Shown here: positions 1 to 11,700 of the stretch, one piece after another
Layout of the letters: the number at the start of each line of letters is the position of its first letter
Position numbering within the stretch: the stretch's first letter is position 1
Source: Fragum whitleyi
Taxonomy: Eukaryota > Mollusca > Bivalvia > Cardiida > Cardiidae
NCBI GenBank assembly: GCA_948146395.1
Contig: OX411552.1
Span: 7,941,686-8,005,685 of the forward strand
Reading direction: 5' to 3'
Length of the DNA stretch: 64,000 bases
Program-made: the position numbers and the translations under genes
Notes under the pieces: generated by a model
The model's database searches: none
What the model was told of the DNA's origin: nothing
The model's input: the letters and a program-made list of their open reading frames with translations, nothing else

Positions 1-1066
1 TGTAAAACAAGAGGACCATGATGGTCCTATATCGCTCACCTTCGTCTCTTTGACTTCTCCCTGAGCAAAATTAAATACTTAAAAGATCATTAAATGATCA
101 TTAAATATTTCAAAGCAAGACATTACTCTATTTCTATGATCGCTGCATAAATTTCTAGCCTTTTCTAAACAAGTTTCATGTGACCTTGCCAACATTCTGA
201 CCAAGTTTCATGACAATTGGGCCTTATTTGTGGCCTCTAAAAAGAAAATAGTCATTTAGGCCCCTTTTCCTGTGATATGACATGGATCTTCCAATTTTAA
301 ATAGGGTTCATCCTTGTGACCTAGCCATTTTTCTGACCATGTTTCATGAATATTGAATTATTTTTGTGGCTTCTAGAGCATAAACAAGAAAATTGTCATT
401 AAGGCCCCTTTTCCCTTGATATGGCATGGATTCTTCCCATTTTCAATAGGGTTCATCCTTGTGACCTGGTCGACATTCTGACCAAGTTTCATGAAGATTG
501 GGCTATATTTGTGGTCTCTAGAGTGTAAACAAAAAAATTGTCATTAAGGCCCCTTTTCCCGTAATATGGCAGATCCTTACCATTTTCAATAGAGATCATC
601 CTTGTGGCTTGGCCAACCTTCTGACCAAATTACATAAAGATTGTGCCATATTTGTGGCCTCTATAGTGTAAACAAGAAAATTGTCATTAAGGCCCCTTTT
701 CCCGTGATATGGCAGGGATCCATCCCATTTTTGACAGGGTTCATCCTTATGACCTGGCCAACCTTCTGACCAAATTACATAAAGATTGGGCCATATTTGT
801 GGCCTCTAGAGTGTTAACAAGAAAATTGTCATTAAGGCCCCTTTTCCCATAATATGGCACAAATCCTTCCCATTTTCAATAGGGTTCATCCTTGTGACCT
901 GGCCAACATTCAGACCAAGTTTCATGAAGATTTGGTCATATTTGTGGCCTCTAGAGTGTAAACACTAAGATTGTTGACGCCAGACGACTGACGACACACG
1001 ACGGATGACGGACATTCAATGATCACAAAAGCTCACCTTAAGCACGATGTGCTCAGGTGAGCTAAA
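1..1066 (+). mobile_element. Internally repetitive Helitron-like element, about 144-bp units
   Basis: It begins AAACAAGAGGACCATGATGG and ends in the hairpin GAGCACATCGTGC-type sequence followed by CTCAGGTGAGCTAAAA. In between, GGCCCCTTTTCC recurs at 259, 403, 548, 691 and 836 (143-145 apart) with CCTTGTGACCTGGCCAAC and CATATTTGTGGCCTCTAGAG, giving about six units. A terminal hairpin followed by CTAA fits a Helitron 3' end; such internally tandem elements are known from bivalves. No coding capacity. Confidence 0.6.
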
Positions 1067-2354
1067 AAGTCAACTATGTCTTGCTTTTTTTTAAGCTTTT
1101 ATACATAAAATAATTTTGTTACACTGTGAGTTTGTTTGTTAATTTGTTAATAATATAGTTGAGTCCAAAACGTAGTGAAAAAATCAGATGCTTGCCATTG
1201 ATAGATGAAAATGTACGAGACAAAAGAAATAGTTGAAGACTGAACAGTCAATTAACTATATGCTTTATATAGACACTAAACAAAAGGGTAAGAATGCCCC
1301 AAACCAGTCACCTCAATTTAATTGGTCCTGTGAAATGCTTCACCTTCCGTATTGGCCAATCAGAAATTCATGAAAAGGGTCACCAAAGGAACATTCTGGG
1401 AAAGGTTCATTGAAATGATCCCAGTTGTCTAGAAGATGTTGTTTGAAGAATTCACAGTGAAACCTTGCCCAACCCATATTTATGATCCAATAAAAATTGT
1501 TAAAGAGGCTTATTCAAGAAACAATCCTGCTAAGTTCCTTTGAAACTGTTCTAGAGAAGTTTAAAGAAAGCGTCAGACAAACAATGGATGACAGACACGG
1601 GGTGATCCTCAAAGTTCACATTGAGCATGTTGTGCAGACAGTCCTTTCACTAAGATTTACTTATGGTAGCTAGGGTAAGAACATAAAAGTAATATACTGT
1701 TCACAAAAAGTAGAGGATATTTTAAGTTTGATTTGTGGTATTCTGGTCAGCTTGGGCACCCATACATCTTCAGGGCCCCGTTTTTTAATCATCAACTAAG
1801 AAGCCAATTGTTTGATATCATGACAATATCTGACTATGAGACGCAGGGTTTGACAGCAGTCTGGACTCACGTTCTTCTGGTTTCCAGCATACCATTGACT
1901 CACTCACGGTGAGCTTTCATTAGACCTCACATTATTCCAACAAAATATGATGCGAATACATGGTAGAGATAAATACCAAATAATTTTTTCGGAGTGATGC
2001 TCAACTAAAGTAAGAATCCAATTACAACATACGCCATGTTAAAATAAGCGCTATACCCCTCTCTTCTTAGATGCTGAATTTTTAGGATATGTGTAGCAGA
2101 AAAGGGAATTCCATAACTACCACATTATCATGAGACAACTGCTGGTCGACCAAGAATAAGTTAGATTGTCCTAAATTGCTTGCAACTACAATAAGCTTAT
2201 GGATTAACAGATTATCCCCTACTTTTTGTGAACGGTATAAATAATCAGTCAAATTTGCTGACAGAGAAACTTGCACAAATTTGAAATGTGAGTGGAAAAA
2301 GACTCCAAACTAGAAATATATCAAGGATGCCCATGTACGAATTCTATCTTTATC
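1067..2354. repeat. Intergenic; decayed Helitron-like module at about 1300-1660
   Basis: The words GGTCACCAAAGGAACATTCT, GTTCATTGAAATGA and a closing TTGAGCATGTTGTGC match the unit type seen at 14131-15010 and 32557-33713. From 1660 to 2354 nothing recognisable was seen. Confidence 0.4.
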
Positions 2355-2655
2355 GTATAACTATACAAATATCCGTGTGATAACAACCCGTATGATATTT
2401 TTTATGATATCGCATAGTTATTTTTAGAACAATAATATAATGTGGTTATTTTTAGAAACTCTCATTTCAGTTAGAAACATTGACGAAAATAAGTCAAATA
2501 GAGGTTATAAGATAAATAAAATCCGTACTAAGGGTATTGAACGAAAAAATATCTAACTTGGTTGTGAGAATTGATAATTGTCTCGGCAGAGCCTCGACAA
2601 TGATCAATTCTCCCAACCTCGTTAGATATTTTTATTCATACAAAACACTAAATAT
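2355..2655 (+). repeat. Dispersed repeat P, copy 1
   Basis: It runs from ACTATACAAATATCCGTGTG to CAACCTCGTTAGATATTTTT. The 3' third is a hairpin: ATATCTAACTTGGTTG and GATAATTGTCTCGGC pair with GAGCCTCGACAATGATCAAT and CCAACCTCGTTAGATAT. Other copies are at 17037-17330 and 59283-59575. Confidence 0.7.
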
Positions 2656-2813
2656 GTATTATATATGTCTGCTCAGGGCCATTGTCAATGATATTAAGCA
2701 CAAAGTGACTTTTTCATTGAACTGGGGCAAATAGGACCACATTATCTTGGAAAAACATGTCAGATATATTCGAAATGGTCCACTGAACAACACCATTTTG
2801 TCAAAATTTTACT

Positions 2814-2977
2814 TTAAGGTAGTGGAACCCTAATAGTTTTGCAACGCCTCAGAGGTAATGAACTTTCACAGTGTTAACAGAGGTTTCCTAATGATTTCAT
2901 TAGGAAACCTTGGTAAACATGGTGAAAGAATATGTGGTCTGAAATATTGCAGAACTATTACGGGTCCACTACCTTAA
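2814..2977. mobile_element. Palindromic MITE, 164 bp
   Basis: Inverted ends TTTAAGGTAGTGGAACCCTA and GGGTCCACTACCTTAAA enclose ATAGTTTTGCAA/TTGCAGAACTAT and a central TTTCCTAATGATTTCATTAG hairpin. Almost the whole element folds back on itself. Confidence 0.65.
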
Positions 2978-3476
2978 AAAGAGAAACTGTGCAATGGATG
3001 ACTGTGATTTACAACTTAACCTGTTTAATGATTGAACTTAACTTTGAGTGTATCCTTGCAAACTTTTGTGCATGCCACTATAAATGACCAAGGGGAACAA
3101 ATTATTTTGAAAGCAATCCTTAAAAGACTGCTAAGGAAAATATTTGTCAATTGACATTTAGCATTGACTCTCACCTTGTGTGTATGAACCAAACATTTTT
3201 TTTCACACTGCACTAATTTCAGATAGAGCATGTGACAAGTAATTTTTATATTAAAACACACATCTAAAAAATGTAGAATGCATCAGACAGGATCATATTT
3301 TGTAAATCTAACAGCAAAAGCAAATAAGTGAGAATGTAAATTCTTAATCATCAAAATCATTCAAGATATAATGTTTTTTACTAGTTTTTAGCATGCAAAA
3401 TATTTCATTATAGAAACATGTTTAAAAGATATTGTACATTATACAAAGAAGAAAATTTACACAAAACATACCAAGG

Positions 3477-3549
3477 GGTCAGTGCACCACTATTGTAAGT
3501 GCCTATTCATTTATAGTCATTTACAATAGTGTTGAGCTGACCCCTTGAT
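3477..3549. repeat. Short inverted repeat (GGGGTCAG...CTGACCCC)
   Basis: AAGGGGTCAGTGCACCACTA pairs with AATAGTGTTGAGCTGACCCC around a roughly 25-base centre. A related GTTGACC...GGGGTCA pair occurs near 5745-5805. The stretch 3873-4228 shows nothing else. Confidence 0.5.
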
Positions 3550-3643
3550 ACAAGAAAGTCAAAAAGAAATGTTTGGATAAATAGGAATAATAAAACAAGG
3601 TGTCAAATTGTCACAAGATACACCAGTTACACTGCTGGATGTC

Positions 3644-3872
3644 CAAGCATGAATTGATTGATTGATTAAATGGAGTGAGACACCACTTTCAACATTATTT
3701 CAGTTCATATTGCGCGACTGGAGCACCTAACAATGGATTCCTGGTATTTCTCTCACCAGTACAACCATCACATTCTTTCCTAGCCTCCAGCTGCTATCTC
3801 ACATAGGTCTATGATTATCAACCCATTGGTGAGAGACAATTAATCGGAAAGAATGTTTGCCACCGTCGGCGT
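3644..3872 (-). mobile_element. SINE family B, older copy
   Basis: It shares CCAGCTGCTATCTCACATAG, GGAGCACCTAACAATGGATT (plus-strand reading) and an ATTGATTGATTGATT tail with the full copy. The head is mostly lost and no clear duplication remains. Confidence 0.7.
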
Positions 3873-4228
3873 CTAAAAATGAAAGACAACAAAAGGAAAT
3901 ACCAAATAAATTACATTGTATCTTAGGTAGAGTTACGGCTCTTGTGCACTGTACTCCATTATCATGACAGAAACATAACTGCAAAGTTGCAATTCAAACA
4001 AATTTAAGGTGAAAGAGTTATGCTCTGGACAAAGAAGTGGACGCCATGGGTGATCACAAAATATGTCTCGCCTTTTGATAGGCGCATAAAAAAGTTCCAA
4101 TTTCATAAAGTATGTAATAGGAATAAGAAGAGTCAGAATTTCAAACCCTCTTCATTATGTTTCCTAGGTAATTAACACATCACTTCTGTCAATCAAATTG
4201 TTGATTAACCAATCAAATCATTTATTTA

Positions 4229-4313
4229 AAATGTTTGTAACAAAATGGTGGGAAGTGATGGAGGTCAAATTGCTGACCTCCATCACTTCCCACCATTTTG
4301 TTAAAAACATTTT
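4229..4313. repeat. Near-perfect hairpin, about 38-base arms
   Basis: ATGGTGGGAAGTGATGGAGG and its complement CCTCCATCACTTCCCACCAT are separated by a few bases, and pairing extends outward through TTTGTAACAAA/TTTGTTAAAAA. Size and pairing resemble a short MITE or a miRNA precursor; no other copy was seen. Confidence 0.6.
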
Positions 4314-6636
4314 TTGTGGAAGGGTGACTTAAATATTGTAACTGCAGCTTGAATTTCTACTTTTATGCAGTCCTCCAACGTTTTACTGTTTGTTTTATTA
4401 TTCTAATTTCTTTTGTTGTTGTTGTTGTGCCACTCGAACAAGACACAATGGAGACAGATACAAACATGATACCATACTTTACAGAGTAAATGCGGCCAAA
4501 TGCATAACAAAAACTTCATTCAACCCAGTATTAAGTGCAAAACAGCCCTGGATTCAGAAGTCAAAAGCGTTTAGGAAATGTTGCCCCACTTTGCATGTAC
4601 ATGCAGGTGCAAAGCGGGGTAACATTTTTTAAAATTTCGAACATGTGTTTGGATCTTGAGCGCAGCTAAACACAGGGGTTAAATAAGCATTTTGTTATGC
4701 AATAGGGCCTTCATACATAATCTCTAAGGGTTACATTTATTTCATTTCTATTTTTTATTCGTACATTATGTATACAATCCAATATTTGACATTGTATCAT
4801 GATGCACATGATTTATATTTGCCAAACCAGGTATAAATTTGGGGAGGTAAAAAAACTATGTGTACCATGCATCAATGAGTAAATGGAAATGAAACACTGT
4901 GTGTTGTGTTATACACCATAAAACTATTTACACATAATTCACATTGTTCTCAAACAATCAGTTTACAATACAAACACATGAATTGTCTTATATGCAAAAT
5001 AGTAAAACTATTTTGTAATACAGAGCTACAGATAAAGGGGGTATTTTTTATTTCAAATACAATTATTCTAACAATACATCCACAAATTCTATGTTGTGGG
5101 TACTCATTTGAATTGTCTTGTTAATACGATTTAAAAGAGAACACACAACATAGAGTTTCATTGAGAAATAAAGATTTTAGACTGGCATTACCTCCTCTTA
5201 TCTGTACCTATGTTTTATTCTTTCAAATGAGTTTAAAGGTTCTGCTTTAAAACTCAATCTCATTTTTTCTTTTTTTTTTTTTTTTACATATTTTAAGCCC
5301 CCCCAAAAACTTTACAAATTGACATTTTTTGTCACAAAAGCTTAGCAATCTTTACATTTTTGATTAGTAAATATTTTAAAAAGTGATTTTTTTTTTTCAA
5401 TTTACATAATAATGCCTTCTTTCTCCTACCTTTTTTTCCAATTCGGATACATTAAATCTTTTCTTAATGAAAAGGGCTGTTGTTTGACCCTTAAACTAGG
5501 ATTTTAACCCTCCAAAATCTCTAAATACCCTATTTTGAACAATAATTTTCAGTATTGCATTTTGATAGCGTTTTGATACTGCTGCACATTATAGATATAT
5601 TAAGATTAATTGGCCCATTCATATATTCATAAGAGGTTCATATGAATGACAGAATCTCTTAAAAAGATATGATTGAGACAATAAAAAAAAGCCTGCCAGC
5701 ATAAGCAAGAAATGTTTATTTATAATCCAATCATTTTATAGTGTTGACCTCCTTCAAAAGCATTTTTGACCCCTTATAATTCATTGTCAAGGGGTCATTG
5801 ATTCCTGTATTCGAAAAGCTTGCAAAAGCCCTGATGAATTTAGATTTTCATTCAAACTTAATTGCCAATAAATGGCGGAAATATTTCAACAAGTCTGGCC
5901 AAAGATCCCCCCCTTCAAAAAAAAAAAAAAATAAGTAAGGAGCAGGAAGTTTAGGCTAAAATCAGACTGCATTTATGTGCAGACTGGTCTTAGCTTTTAC
6001 TGACTGCCAAAATTAAGTGTAAAAGAGGAATATGCTGTGAACAGGAGGAAAAGGGTTAACTATGTCAATATCTTCTTAAGATTAATTACGAAATTAAAAC
6101 TTTTCTTTCAGCTATACACTTACTATTTGAGATAATTCAAAACAATAATATATACCATCTTTCCCATTCTCTAAGCTGCATTTATTATGATAATTTGAAT
6201 ACACACAGAAGCCATATTATTCTATTTCCTACATTATTTCACTCATCAGAATATAATGTTGAAAGATATAATTTAATAAAATATTTTAAGAAAAAGTTGT
6301 CTTAATTGTTCCACTTTTTCCAAAGACCCCCACATTTTCACTATAAGTAGGGGATTTTATCCATGAACAAAGAGCATGAAATACCAAGCATTTCATAATA
6401 GTGTAGATTTTGGGCAAAAATCCCCCACATCCTAAAATAAAGTTTTGGTAAAAGCAATATCTTCCTTTTCCACATATTTTTCATTTCTTAATGATAATTT
6501 TTCTTACTTGAATCCCTTCAATATATTTTGGAATGGTGGTGGGTTGAAAATTTCAAAACCTGCTAAACAGTTGAAGTTCTTCGTATATATATGTTATTTG
6601 ATGTTGAACAAGTGCATGTCGTATTGCGATGCAATA
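4314..6636. repeat. Intergenic, AT-rich; half palindrome at 4546-4632
   Basis: The 4546-4632 piece begins CCCTGGATTCAG and contains a GCCCCACTTTGCATGTACAT...GCAAAGCGGGG hairpin, a truncated member of the fold-back family at 62634-62762. A T homopolymer run lies at 5270-5285. No exon was seen. Confidence 0.45.
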
Positions 6637-8127
6637 CAGGAGTCCCCCACCGGATATGAAAAAATCCTTTCTTATAATATATCTCTTACTTACTAGATCT
6701 TCTTCTCAATGAGATCTACCAGTGTACAAAGTTTGAAGTTGCTAGGGCTTATAGTTTAGGAGATAAGTACGGGAAAAAATGTAAGGATAGAAACAACAAA
6801 GGGCAATAACTCAAAAAGTGGACATGGCAGATTGACAGTTCTTGTACATGACACTTGTCCTCAATGATATCTATAAGTGTAGCAAGTTTGAAGTTTCTAG
6901 CACTTATGGTTTAGAAGATATGTTTCGGACAAAAATGTAAAGGTAAAAACAACAAAGGGCAATAACTCAAAAAGTGGGTGTGGCAGAGTAACAGTTCTTG
7001 TACATGACACTAGTCCTCAATGAGATCTATAGGTGTACAAAGTTTAAAGTTGCTAGCACTTATAGTTTAGGAGATATGATCTGGGCAAGAATGTAAGACT
7101 AAAAACAACAAAGGGCAATAACTCAAAAAGTGGACATGGCAGAGTAACAGTTCTTGTACATGACACTTGTACTTGATAAGATCTATCAGTGTACAAAGTT
7201 TGAAGTTACTAGCACTTATGGTTTAGGAGATATGATCCGGACAAAAATATAAGGGTAAAAACAACAAAGGGCAATAACTCAAAAAGTGGGCGTGACAGAA
7301 TAACAGTTCTTGAACATGACACTTGTCCCCAATAAGATCTATTAGTGTACAAAGTTTGAAGTTGCTAGCACTTATAGTTTAGGAGATATAGCGCGGACAA
7401 AAATGTAAGGCTAAAAACAACAAAGGGCAATAACTCAAAAAGTGGGTGTGGCAGAGTTATGGATCTTGAACATGACACTTCTCCTCAATAAGATCTATTA
7501 GTGTACAAAGTTTGAAGTTGCTAGCACTTATAATTTAGGAGATATAGCCCGGACAAGAATGTAAGACTAAAAACAACAGAGGGCAATAACTCAAAAAGTG
7601 GGTGTGGCAGAGTAACAGTTCTTGTACATGACACTTGTACTTGATAAGATCTATCAGTGTACAAAGTTTGAAGTTGCTAGCACTTATGGTTTAGGAGATA
7701 TGATCCGGACAAGAATGTAAGGGTAAAAACAACAAAGGGCAATAACTCAAAAAGTGGGTGTGGCAGAGTAATGATTCTTGAACATGACACTTCTCCTCAA
7801 TAAGATCTATAAGTGTACAAAGTTTGAAGTTGCTAGCACACATAGTTTAGGAGATATGTTCCGGACAAGAATGTAAGGGTAAAAACAACAAAGGACAATA
7901 ACTCAAAAAGTGGACGTGGCAGAGTAACGGTTCTTGAACATGACACTTCTCCTCAATGAGATCTATAAGTGTACCAAGTTTGAAGTTGCTAGCACATATG
8001 GTTTAGAAGATATAGCCCGGACAAAAGTGTGACGGATAGACTGACGGATGGACGGACAGACCGATGGACGGACGGAATCAAGCAAACCTATAGTCCCCCA
8101 ACCGGTAACCGGTGGGGGACACTCCGA
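6637..8127 (+). mobile_element. Internally repetitive Helitron-like element, eight units of 156 bp
   Basis: The word AACAACAAAGGGCAATAACT recurs at 6792, 6948, 7104, 7260, 7416, 7572, 7728 and 7884, each exactly 156 bases apart. The left end is TCCCCCACCGGATATG. After the units come a GACGGAC-rich run, then the hairpin CCCCAACCGGTAACCGGTGG followed by ACACTCCGACTAAT, a good fit to a Helitron 3' end (hairpin, short spacer, CTAA then T). No open frame of note. Confidence 0.65.
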
Positions 8128-8566
8128 CTAATAAAACAAATAAAAGTTGCTGCCTATTTTGTGTTAATTTTTTTTAACTTATGTTTCAAGCTTGTTTTGC
8201 CTCAAGCTTTGCCTTAGTTTAGATAGAGGCAAATGCTCTTAGAATATTACACATATTTTGGCCCTGCTTCCTATACATGTATATCAAAAGCTCAGTGCAA
8301 AACAGTTGAAACTGCCTATATTTTAAAAAGGAAGTAACAACTGTTTCACATTGATAATGTTGTTTACAAACATTAAGAATATGATGCAAAAGCTCTTTTC
8401 CCTTTCTGATATAAAGACAATTTCTGTAAGAATATTACACATGAGCCTGCCCTGCTTCTAATATAATTCCTTGGCTAAGTGTTGAACAGATGTAACTGCC
8501 TATATGTTTATAGGCAGTTACAAATGTTTGACACTGAGCTATCATAATGCATTGTTTTACAAACTG
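8128..8566. repeat. Local duplication overlapping the 3' end of the MARVEL gene
   Basis: Segments 8265-8405 and 8455-8600 align: AACAGTTGAAACTGCCTATA against AACAGATGTAACTGCCTATA, ending AGAATATGATGCAAAAGCTC against AGAATATGATACAAAAGCTC. The second contains the stop codon of exon 4. A related AACAGTTGTAACTGCC inverted pair occurs at 24309-24540. Confidence 0.6.
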
Positions 8567-8722
8567 TTAGAATATGATACAAAAGCTCTCTCCTCTCCTA
8601 TTAGAAGCTGCCCCCTCGCCTGTCTGTTTTTGACGTTCTTGTTCCTCTTTAGCTGCCTTGAATCTTTTATACGCCATCACACCGTCCAGGATATGGATGA
8701 AGAATGCAACACCACAAAATAT
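8567..8722 (-). CDS. MARVEL protein exon 4: membrane segment 4, cytosolic tail and stop
   Basis: After an acceptor (aattacag) the frame gives IFCGVAFFIHILDGVMAYKR, the fourth MARVEL helix with a polar aspartate near its end, then a charged tail rich in K, E and Q and a TAA stop at 8567-8569. The last seven residues (ESFCIIF) and the 3' flank fall in sequence that is duplicated about 190 bp away (8265-8405 against 8455-8600). The end of the protein therefore may have been recruited from repeat DNA, and other transcript ends are possible. No nearby AATAAA was identified on the minus strand. Confidence 0.8.
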   Translation of the reverse strand: MFCGVAFFIHILDGVMAYKRFKAAKEEQERQKQTGEGAASNRRGESFCIIF

Positions 8723-11700
8723 CTGTAATTAAATGTTTGTTTAATTTGGGTTTTACGCCACTTTCAACATTTCTCCAGTTATATCGTGGCAGCTGAAGCA
8801 CCTAACAATGGATTCTTGGTATATCTTACACTAGATACTACCATTACATCCTTTCCTAGCCTCCAGCTGCTATCCCACATAGGTCTACGATTATCGACCC
8901 ATTGGTCTGTAATAAAAGAATATGTGACCTGTTAGCCGAAAAAGCAACCATCTTGAAATAGTGTAAAGTGTCAATCCTAGTCAGACTGTGTGGATGCAGG
9001 CATGAAAAGGATTGAAACTTTTCTAACTAAGCTGATTTTACAATACTGTATAAAAACTATTCTACCATCACATATAGTTGTTTTCAATTTGTAACCTCTG
9101 GTTAGATTGGGTTGAATCAATTTTTTTCTCTGATATTTTTTACAGAATCAACGATGGTCCCTTTTCGGTGATGGGTTATATATAAGGAAGGAAAAAGTAC
9201 CCCCCTAAAAAAAATTTCTGTCATTACATTTTTTTGCTTATTTGCTTGGGACTTAACACCACTTTCAACATAATAACACTTTTATTTCAATACTTGGTGT
9301 ACCTATTCATGGCTTCCTGTTTTTTCTCACACAATAACATCATTTCATCCAAGCCTTCTGCAACTCATCCCACTTTGGCATTATAAGTACATGTAGTATA
9401 TTTTTAATAACAACAAAAGCATTGCCTATGGGTGCCAGCACTCAGCTTTTAGTATAGATTGCTCTTTTGATAGTGAGCATGTGTACCAAGTTCCAAGTGA
9501 ATGCCTTCAATAGAACCAAAGGTATGGCTAAATGTCAAAGTTTTCGCACGACGACAACAACAACAACACCACCAACGCTGCAGCAATACCTCTGGTTTTC
9601 TCTGAAAGCAGCCAAGCTAAAATTGTACTCAACTAAGAATATACTCAAATCTTAATGTGTGATAATCAATCAATTCTGTGTGAACACAAAATCTGTTATT
9701 CTGTAATAACACTTAAATAAATGATTTAATATAAAAGATAATATTAACAAGTTGTTACTAATAGCACCTTATTAATATCATCTTTTATTATGCTCATACA
9801 GTTATTTGAAATCCAAGTTTGAGGAAATTCTAAGTGGAGAATAATAAAAGTATAATGACTTGGGCCTAGATAATAAAACAACTTACACAGGCCATCATTA
9901 TGCTGGTCATATACTTAGCATGTACTGCAGATATAATGGTGGCAACAAAATATTTCAGAGTGTACAACAACAAATAGATCAGCTCCTGCAAAAAAACAAA
10001 TATTCTGTCATAAAACAAGAGGCCCAAGAGGGCCTGTATCGCTCCACTGGCTTTAAAATCTTAAGACTTTCATTAAATAAAGCTTACTTTAAATAAATAC
10101 ATTAACAACCCGAAATCTCCTAAGACCTATTTAATAATGATTAACTGGTTTCAACTGGTCCATATTGCACCAAAATACTCAATCACAATGAACCTATTAT
10201 TATTCTTTATTTCCTCCATAGTTAAAGATACATGATATATACAAAAATTACATGGACATGAAAGCAAACAAACAAGATTTCACATAATATAACAACAAGT
10301 ACATATGAGTAGGAATGAGGAAGAGTGATTCGGAGATAGACAGACAAATATAGTGCATAGTAAATATGATAGTGTAGAAAAGGGAAAAGATGTAAATATT
10401 AAGTTTATGACAAAAAAAAAAAAAAAACAAGATGTGTTTGTGAAACACTAATGCCCCCGTAACGGCGTTTTTTTTTTTTCAAAGTTTGACCTTGACAGAT
10501 GACCTTGACCTTGTCACATGACCTTGACTTTGGTACCAGCGGATGCGGATCATTGAGATCTATCATCATGCCAAATATTAGCTTTGTATCTTGAATAGGC
10601 TTGAAGATATTGGCAAGGTTAAGTTTTCGGGTTAAGTTTTCGGACGTTTGACCTTGACAGATGACCTTGACCTTGTCACATGACCTTGACTTTGGTATCA
10701 GCGGATGCGGATCATTGAGATCTATCATCATGCCAAATATTAGCTTTGTATCTTGAATAGGCTTGAAGATATTGGCAAGGTTAAGTTTTCGGACAGACGG
10801 ACGGACAGACGGATGGACAGACAGACAGACAGACGGACATGAGTAAAACAATATGCCCCCCGATCTATCGATGCGGGGGCATATCGATGCGGGGGCATAA
10901 AAATACAGTCACATACAGTGGTAGTATTTGCAATCCCTTGAATTAGAAAACTTATCCGAAACGAAAAGAAAAGTTATCCGGAAAGGGACAAATCAGTTAA
11001 AGGTGATCAGTTAACTTACTGATAGATACAGTGTTTGTGTGGTTCTAAAAGAAACTCGCGTATGTAAACTTAATCAAGCTGTAATTTCGAGGTTTTAGAA
11101 CAACACAAACGATAGTCAAAATGGACAACTCTGTGTCATTCTAAACAAAAACGCATTAACTTAAGCTGAATTATAACACTTCCAACATTTGTCCAAAAAT
11201 TTCAGCACTGTAGCAATAAAATTGCCAATATTTACGCCTAACATTGCAATAAGGTTGTTATCTAACCCAAAAATAGCTTCAACATAACAATCAAAGTTCA
11301 AACTTTTTAAATAATTAAATACATCCACACCAAATTTATCATATATAGTACAATCAAAAGATATTCTACATCCAATAAGACTTAAACATTCTGTGATTAT
11401 ATGTTAAGTGACATTACTGTTAATATCGTTTCGAACACAGCGAGAACATACTGGAATAAAAAGAGGTAGATACGATATTAGCTGTGCAAGTGAGAAACAA
11501 TCACTTAGCAGACACGGGTGTGTACTACCCAGAAACCACACTGGACCTGAGAAAATGTGTACTTGAATCCGTCTGTACAAGGTAAATTCAGGTGCAGATG
11601 TTCTCAGGTTCCATTCGCTGACGAAATGACTTTTAACCTTGGAGGAATACATTTGAGTCCATGTTTGTTTGTTTGGGAAAGAGCCCGATTGGATATAAGA

